DNA from: Devosia algicola
Lineage (GTDB): Bacteria > Pseudomonadota > Alphaproteobacteria > Rhizobiales > Devosiaceae
DNA length: 64,000 bases
NCBI RefSeq assembly: GCF_028816455.1
Contig: NZ_CP118246.1
Span: forward strand, 3,114,501-3,178,500
Reading direction: 5' to 3'
How positions within the stretch are numbered: position 1 is the first letter of the stretch; each line of letters opens with the position of its first letter. Shown in pieces: positions 58,652-64,000 of this stretch. The notes below the pieces were generated by a model, which saw only the letters and a program-made list of their open reading frames with translations, ran no database searches and was not told where the DNA came from. A program made the position numbers and the translations under genes.

Positions 58652-58756
58652 ACTGTCATCTAGACGCCATATGGTCCCGCTCGTTCAGGGCACGGCCGAG
58701 CAGCTTTTCGGTTCAGCTAGCCAAAGACTAGAAACGAATTCCGGAAGGATTTAACA

Positions 58757-59798
58757 ATGAAAACCGCATTTCTCACGAGTGCCGCCGTCGTCGCCCTTGT
58801 GGCGCTAGGCACCACCGGCGCGCAGGCCCAGTTCCGTGACCAGATCCGCATCGTCGGTTCCTCGACCGTTTTTCCGTACACTCAGGCAGTTGCAGAGCAG
58901 TATGGCGCCTCGACCGGCAACCCGGCTCCGGTCGTCGAATCCACCGGCACCGGCGGTGGCATGCAGATATTCTGCGGCGGCGTTGGCCCGGACTTCCCCG
59001 ACATCACCGGCGCATCCCGCGCCATGAAGCTTTCCGAATATGAGCTTTGCGGCCAGAACGGCGTCGATAACGTATCGGAAGTTCTGATCGGCTATGACGG
59101 CCTGTCGATCGCCCACGCGCAGTCGGCTGCAGATATGTCCCTGACCAAGGCTCAGATATTCCAGGCACTTGCTGCCCAGGTCGAAGTCGATGGCAAGATC
59201 GTTGACAACCCATACACCAACTGGTCGCAGATTGACTCCTCGCTGCCAGACATGACCATTACTGTTTTTGGTCCTCCTCCGACCTCAGGCACCCGCGACG
59301 CATTTGTTGAGCCTGGTTATGGAAGCTGGCTGTGAAGACTACCCGGCCATTGCCGCTCTCGAAGGCGATGCCAAGAGCCAAACCTGCTCCCGCATGCGTC
59401 AGGACGGCCCCTTCATCGAAGCGGGCGAAAACGACAACCTTATCGTTCAACGCCTGAAGGCCGACAGCACTGCCCTGGGTATCTTCGGCTACTCGTTCCT
59501 GTTCGAGAACAGCGATACCCTCAAGGACGTTGCTGTTGACGGTGTTGAAGCTGACCCAGAGACCATCGCCGACGGCAGTTACCCTGTTTCGCGTCCTCTC
59601 TTTTTCTACGTTAAGAACGCCCACAAGGGCGTGATTCCGGGCCTCGATGAATTCGTGAAAGAGTATGTTTCCGAAGAGTCCTTCGGCGAAGACGGTTACC
59701 TGTCGGAGCGCGGCCTGATCGTGCTGCCAGAGGCTGACCGTGAAGCAACTCGCAAAGTGATCGCTGACAGCGTGCCGATGGCCGCTCCAGCGAAGTAA
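58757..59798 (+). CDS. pstS: Phosphate ABC transporter substrate-binding protein PstS (frameshifted as given)
   Basis: Periplasmic phosphate-binding protein, about 346 residues after repair. Signal peptide ends near TGAQAQF; phosphate-contact motifs RIVGSSTVFPYTQ, STGTGGGMQIFCGG, and TSGTRDAFVE. The last is where the frame changes (GAGCCT 59309-59314); reading GAGCT gives FVELVMEAGCEDYPAI. An intact AAGCTGG only a few bases on shows that the sequence context G-AGCT matters. Expressed from the PHO-box promoter. Confidence 0.93.
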
Positions 59799-59805
59799 AC
59801 AACAC

Positions 59806-59829
59806 GAGGCCGGGTCCAACCCCGGCCTC
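59806..59829 (+). other. Intercistronic hairpin between pstS and pstC
   Basis: Perfect 9-bp stem GAGGCCGGG/CCCGGCCTC with a 6-base loop and no T-run. Likely stabilises the pstS message or attenuates transcription into pstC, so that the binding protein is made in excess. Confidence 0.65.
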
Positions 59830-59858
59830 ACCTATCATTTCACGGACGGGGGCGAAAA

Positions 59859-61238
59859 GTGTTCGGTTATCTGCTGCTGGCCATTCTGGCCTTCTCCATC
59901 GTCGCTTACTTTGTCGGGCAGGCAACCGGCAAAAAATTTGTTGCCGTCAATGGTGCCGCAATCCACTCCCTGCCAATGTATCATGGCGCCTATGTCGCTA
60001 TCTGGGTCGGCATTCCCGCCCTGATCCTGAGCATTCTTTGGATCGCACTGCAGGGGTCGGTGATCGACGGCCTGCTGACCTCGAGTCTGCCGTCTGCGCT
60101 GACAGAGGGCGCTTCGTCGGCACAGATCAATCTCATCCTGTCCGAAATAAAAAATGTTGCGGCTGGTAGGGAATTCTCCGTTCCGACAGACGAAATTCGT
60201 GCCGCAGCAGATTCATATCTTCGTTGGCAGGACATTGCCCGCTGGGCCATGGTCGTCGCTGCTATTTCCATCATGCTTCTGGCGATGTTTTTTGCACGCA
60301 CACGCCTGGCGCCCCGCTTTCGGGCGCGCAACGGCGTTGAACAGATCGTTGGGTGGATGATGATCACCTGCGCGGTCATCGCAGTGTTTGTCACCATCGG
60401 CATTATCGGTTCTTTGGTCTTCGAATCCCTTGAATTCTTCAAGATGGTGCCCGTTCATGAGTTCCTTTTTGGTCTCCGCTGGGAACCACAGATAGCGATC
60501 CGGGCTGATCAGGTGGCAGGCAATGGTGCCTTCGGCGCCGTTCCGGTATTCCTGGGCACGCTGGTCATTTCGTTCATCGCCATGCTGGTCGCTGTACCAA
60601 TCGGAATTTTCACCGCAATCTATCTGGTCGAATATGCCGATGATCGCCTGCGCAACATCGTCAAGCCTGTGCTCGAAATTCTCGCTGGCGTGCCGACCGT
60701 CGTTTACGGCTTCTTCGCGGTACTGACGGTAGCACCTGCCGTGAGAAACGCTGGTAATTTGCTTGGCATTGCCACCTCTCCAAATAGCGCGCTTGCCGCT
60801 GGTGCTGTCATGGGAATCATGATCATCCCCTTCATTTCCTCGCTGTCCGATGACGCACTTGTCGCTGTACCGCGCTCAATGCGTGACGGTTCGATGGCAA
60901 TGGGGGCAACACGTGCAGAAACGATGACCAAGGTTCTGCTTCCTGCAGCGTTGCCGGGGATTATGGGTGGCGTACTGCTCGCGCTGAGCCGCGCCATCGG
61001 CGAAACAATGATCGTCGTCATGGCTGCGGGATTGATCGCCACGCTCAACATCAATCCACTGGACTCGGTCACAACCGTGACCGTTCAGATTGTGTCTCTT
61101 CTTATCGGCGACACCTCCTTCGATAACCCGAAAACACTTGCGGCCTTTGCGCTTGGCCTGGTGCTGTTTCTGGTGACGCTGGCTCTCAACGTCATCGCAC
61201 TCAACATCGTCCGCCGCTTCCGCGAACAATACGAGTAG
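59859..61238 (+). CDS. pstC: Phosphate ABC transporter permease PstC
   Basis: 459 residues, longer than E. coli PstC because of an N-terminal extension with about three extra hydrophobic segments and a soluble loop. The transport core starts near residue 215: FGAVPVFLGTLVISFIAMLV, EILAGVPTVVYGFFAVL, EAA-like loop GSMAMGATRAETMTKVLLPA. Start is GTG with GGGGG 6 bases upstream. The frame is intact. Confidence 0.93.
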   Translation: MFGYLLLAILAFSIVAYFVGQATGKKFVAVNGAAIHSLPMYHGAYVAIWVGIPALILSILWIALQGSVIDGLLTSSLPSALTEGASSAQINLILSEIKNVAAGREFSVPTDEIRAAADSYLRWQDIARWAMVVAAISIMLLAMFFARTRLAPRFRARNGVEQIVGWMMITCAVIAVFVTIGIIGSLVFESLEFFKMVPVHEFLFGLRWEPQIAIRADQVAGNGAFGAVPVFLGTLVISFIAMLVAVPIGIFTAIYLVEYADDRLRNIVKPVLEILAGVPTVVYGFFAVLTVAPAVRNAGNLLGIATSPNSALAAGAVMGIMIIPFISSLSDDALVAVPRSMRDGSMAMGATRAETMTKVLLPAALPGIMGGVLLALSRAIGETMIVVMAAGLIATLNINPLDSVTTVTVQIVSLLIGDTSFDNPKTLAAFALGLVLFLVTLALNVIALNIVRRFREQYE

Positions 61239-61250
61239 TGGGGCCCCAAC

Positions 61251-62533
61251 ATGACCGACTCGACCATGACCCCGCCCCGCAAGGCCACCAAGATAGGCGA
61301 CGCGCTTCGGCGCCGTCGCAATGCAGCCGACCTTCGCCTCCGGATTTACGGCATCGCCGCCATAACCGCCGCGATAGGTTTGCTCGTAATCCTTTTGACA
61401 ACGCTGTTTTTGGGCGGCTACCAGGCATTCGTTCAAACGCATATACGCGTTGATTTCCCCATCAGCGCCGACAACGTCGATCCAGGCGATCCGGCAGATG
61501 GCAATTATCGCGCCGTCGTCAGGCAGGCAATGAGCGCTCTTCTGCCCGATGTCAGTACCCCCGCGGAGACGCGCGCAATTGCGAAGATACTGACCAATAA
61601 CACGCAGTTCTTTGTCCGCGATGCCGTGGTCAGGGATCTCTCCGTTATCGGCGGGACACTGACGCTTGAAGTCCCGGCAGCCGATATTTATGATCAGTTG
61701 AACAAAGGCACCATAAGCCGCGAAACTCTGGAAGAGAACCGCCGGGTATCTGATCAGGAGATTGCCTGGTTTGACGAGTTGCAAGCCAAGGGCGCGGTTT
61801 CCACCCCGTTCAACTGGGGCCTCATTTTCAATGCCGATAGTCGTTTTCCCGAGATTGCCGGGTTGTCAGGCGCAATCGTCGGGTCGTTCTATGCCATCCT
61901 TGTGTGCTTCCTGGTTGCCTTTCCAACCGGCATTGCAGCAGCGGTCTATCTGGAGGAATTTGCGCCCAAGAACCGATGGACCGATATTGTCGAGGTCAAC
62001 ATCAACAACCTTGCGGCAGTACCGTCCATCGTGTTCGGGCTGCTTGGTCTTGCCGTTTTCATTCAAACCTTCGGTCTGCCCAGGTCTGCTCCCCTGGTTG
62101 GCGGTCTCGTGCTCGCGCTCATGTCCCTGCCAACCATCATCATTGTCACGCGAAATGCGCTCAAGGCCGTTCCCCCTTCAATCCGCGAGGCAGGATACGG
62201 CATGGGTGCATCACCCCAGCAGGTCGTGATGCACCATGTCCTGCCGCAGGCCTTGCCGGGCATTATGACAGGTACAATTCTGGCATTGGCGCAGGCGCTG
62301 GGTGAAACGGCGCCGTTGTTGCTGATCGGCATGAATGCGTTCATTACCAGCCCCCGGCTGGCCTTATGGATGCCTCCACCGCTCTGCCAACTCAGATTTA
62401 TATTTGGGCCGATAGTCCGGAACGGGGCTTCGTTGCGCGTACATCTGCTGGCATTCTCGTCTTGCTTGCATTCCTTTTCATCATGAACGGCCTCGCAATA
62501 TACTTGCGCACACGCTTGCAGCGTCGGGCCTGA
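61251..62533 (+). CDS. pstA: Phosphate ABC transporter permease PstA (frameshifted near the 3' end as given)
   Basis: About 427 residues after repair, with a long loop (about residues 60-200) between the first and second helices, as in the extended alphaproteobacterial PstA. Core motifs [19 protein letters not shown] and [20 protein letters not shown]. The frame is lost at the C run 62357-62361 (AGCCCCCGG): one more C restores [20 protein letters not shown] and the final helix through [13 protein letters not shown]. This is a homopolymer contraction, not the GAGCT type. Confidence 0.92.
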
Positions 62534-62537
62534 TAAC

Positions 62538-63389
62538 ATGGAGACCGCACCTATGGACATGCAGGACGGTAACGTGAAAATGACCCAACAGACAGTTGAT
62601 AGAGCCATGAACCCATCAGACGCCATTGAGCGGACCATTCGTGTTCAGACGCGCGATGTCACTGTGCACTACGGCGCCAAGCAGGCGCTGCATGGCATCT
62701 CTATCGATATTCCCGAACGAGCGGTAACCTCATTCATCGGCCCATCGGGCTGCGGCAAGTCAACATTTCTGCGCTGTATCAACCGCATGAACGATACTAT
62801 CGAGGGCGCAAAAGTCGGCGGCACGATCAAACTCGACGGCGAGGACATCTACGATCCCCAGTTGGATGTCGTTGAACTACGGGCCCGCATCGGCATGGTC
62901 TTCCAGCGTCCAAATCCGTTTCCCAAGTCAATCTACGATAACGTCGCTTACGGTCCCAGGATTCACGGACTTACCAGTTCCAAGGCCGATCTCGACGAAG
63001 TCGTTGTCTCCTCTCTGCGCAAGGCGGGGCTGTTTGAAGAGGTCAAGGATCGCCTCAACGAACCGGGCACCGGCCTCTCGGGCGGTCAGCAGCAGCGTCT
63101 GTGCATTGCCCGCGCCATGGCGGTTGGGCCCGAGGTTATCTTGATGGACGAGCCATGTTCGGCACTCGATCCCATTGCGACCGCCATCATCGAAGAACTG
63201 ATTGATGAATTGCGCGAAAACTACACCATCGTCATCGTCACCCACTCGATGCAGCAGGCGGCCCGTGTCAGCCAAAAAACCGCATTCTTTCACCTGGGCA
63301 ATCTGATCGAGGAGGGCGTGACTGAAGATATCTTCACCAATCCCATAAACAAGCAGACCCAGGATTACATCATGGGCCGTATCGGCTGA
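62538..63389 (+). CDS. pstB: Phosphate ABC transporter ATP-binding protein PstB
   Basis: 283 residues; Walker [16 protein letters not shown], signature [15 protein letters not shown], Walker [14 protein letters not shown]. Up to four in-frame Met codons lie at the N-terminus (62538, 62553, 62559, 62580), so the first residues are uncertain. Energises PstCA and, with PhoU, signals phosphate status to PhoR. Confidence 0.94.
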   Translation: METAPMDMQDGNVKMTQQTVDRAMNPSDAIERTIRVQTRDVTVHYGAKQALHGISIDIPERAVTSFIGPSGCGKSTFLRCINRMNDTIEGAKVGGTIKLDGEDIYDPQLDVVELRARIGMVFQRPNPFPKSIYDNVAYGPRIHGLTSSKADLDEVVVSSLRKAGLFEEVKDRLNEPGTGLSGGQQQRLCIARAMAVGPEVILMDEPCSALDPIATAIIEELIDELRENYTIVIVTHSMQQAARVSQKTAFFHLGNLIEEGVTEDIFTNPINKQTQDYIMGRIG

Positions 63390-63419
63390 TCCGCTTCGCG
63401 GACAATTGAGGATTTTGCC

Positions 63420-64000
63420 ATGCCCAATTCTACCCAGGACCACATCGTTTCCTCCTATACCGACGAGTTGACGGCGCTCGCGCAATTGATCGCCGAAATG
63501 GGCGGACAGGTCGAGGTCGCCATTGAAAACGGCACCCGTTCGCTGCTCAAGCTTGATCGCGAACTGGCCGATCTCACCATCGTCGCCGACCAGCGCATTG
63601 ATGATATGCAGCGCAAGATCGACGACATGGCCGTGTCGATGATCGCCCGCCGCCAGCCCATGGCCTCGGACCTGCGCTCGATTGTCACCGCTATTCACGT
63701 TGCCTCCGATCTGGAGCGCGTCGGCGACATGGCCAAGCAATTGTCGCGCCGCTCGCTCAAGCTGGAGGGCATCAGCCTGCAGCCAACCTTTTACAACGGC
63801 GTCAAGAACATGACCAATCTGGTGCTGCGCCAGATCAAGCTGGCGCTCGATGCCTATGCCAGCCGCGACGCCGACGCCGCCATTGCTGTGTGCAATAATG
63901 ACGACGAGGTTGACGCCATGTACACATCGCTGTTTCGCGAGCTTTTGACCTACATGATGGAAGACCCGCGCAATATCACGCCCTGCACCCATCTGCTGTT
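63420..64000 (+). CDS. phoU: Phosphate signalling protein PhoU (3' end outside window)
   Basis: The frame from ATG 63420 is open to the window end (at least 193 residues). PhoU helical-bundle motifs are visible: QRKIDDMAVSMIARRQPMA, DLRSIVTAIHVASDLERVGD and, in the second repeat, DDEVDAMYTSLFRELL. It represses PhoR activity when phosphate is plentiful. GAGG lies upstream of the start; the gene follows pstB by 30 bp. Confidence 0.94.
   Translation, partial: MPNSTQDHIVSSYTDELTALAQLIAEMGGQVEVAIENGTRSLLKLDRELADLTIVADQRIDDMQRKIDDMAVSMIARRQPMASDLRSIVTAIHVASDLERVGDMAKQLSRRSLKLEGISLQPTFYNGVKNMTNLVLRQIKLALDAYASRDADAAIAVCNNDDEVDAMYTSLFRELLTYMMEDPRNITPCTHLL

Noticed and set aside
2968-59314. Programmed translational frameshifting at GAGCCT
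   Set aside because: The site occurs in different reading phases and on both the coding and the template strand, so it cannot be a codon-level signal.
62928-63992. 354-residue minus-strand frame opposite pstB and phoU
   Set aside because: Spans two well-supported genes on the other strand and shows no domain.
1-64000. CRISPR arrays, tRNA/rRNA genes, insertion sequences, prophage or attachment sites
   Set aside because: Looked for by eye; no regularly spaced repeats, cloverleaf sequences or transposase/integrase frames were found.

Overview
The window is a stretch of bacterial chromosome, moderately rich in G+C by eye, with dense, well-spaced operons. Several gene orders point to an alphaproteobacterium of the order Hyphomicrobiales: ffs-dnaX-ybaB-recR, def-fmt-truA followed by dapE/dapD, phoR-pstSCAB-phoU, and a Flp/Tad pilus locus. 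A Devosia-like organism is my best guess, from memory of gene content only. I see no tRNA, rRNA, CRISPR, insertion sequence or prophage.

Layout. 1-11.8 kb is a nucleoside uptake and breakdown operon: a BmpA-type nucleoside ABC transporter, cdd, a purine nucleoside phosphorylase, deoC, a two-domain aldehyde dehydrogenase, a small DUF6958-type protein, deoA, deoB and upp. Together these import nucleosides, release the bases and ribose/deoxyribose phosphates, split deoxyribose-5-P and probably oxidise the resulting aldehyde. 12.4-23.9 kb is a Flp/Tad type IVb pilus locus: TadE/TadG-like minor pilins and a stand-alone secretin-N-domain protein on the minus strand, then flp, cpaA, cpaB, cpaC, cpaE, cpaF, tadB, tadC and a convergent tadD lipoprotein; cpaD is missing. 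24-31.3 kb holds an M17 aminopeptidase, a 2-hydroxyacid dehydrogenase, a membrane-anchored cytochrome c with a long Ala/Pro tail, pheA, the SRP RNA, dnaX, ybaB and recR. 31.3-33.3 kb is a less typical patch (acidic protein, DUF4037 protein, ABM monooxygenase). 33.4-41.5 kb is housekeeping (rmuC, def, fmt, truA, dapE, dapD, a LOG-family protein, membrane proteins). 41.5-56.1 kb is mixed accessory metabolism: pirin, a flavin disulfide reductase, a sugar-acid/lactone cluster around a perfect palindromic operator, an M29 aminopeptidase, an ABC exporter, Ohr, a YARHG protein, a VOC protein, DUF924, KDG kinase, a fructuronate-reductase-like enzyme and a formylglutamate amidohydrolase. 56.2-64 kb is the phosphate region: ppk2 divergent from phoR, then a PHO-box promoter and pstS-pstC-pstA-pstB-phoU (phoU cut by the window end).

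The most striking property concerns the sequence itself. Seventeen otherwise normal genes are broken by 23 single-base frameshifts. Twenty-one of these are one extra base inside the same pentamer: GAGCT (or its complement AGCTC) appears as GAGCCT/AGGCTC in 19 cases, and with a different extra base in two. Removing the base always restores the family-typical protein, and every corrected gene length becomes a multiple of three. The other two are contractions of a G run and a C run. Neither strand nor reading phase matters, so translational recoding is unlikely. The simplest reading is a systematic base-calling error at a chemically modified GAGCT-containing motif, i.e. an indirect footprint of a DNA methyltransferase; a real mutational process is the alternative. 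In the feature list such genes are given as one CDS spanning the whole repaired reading frame, with the break stated.
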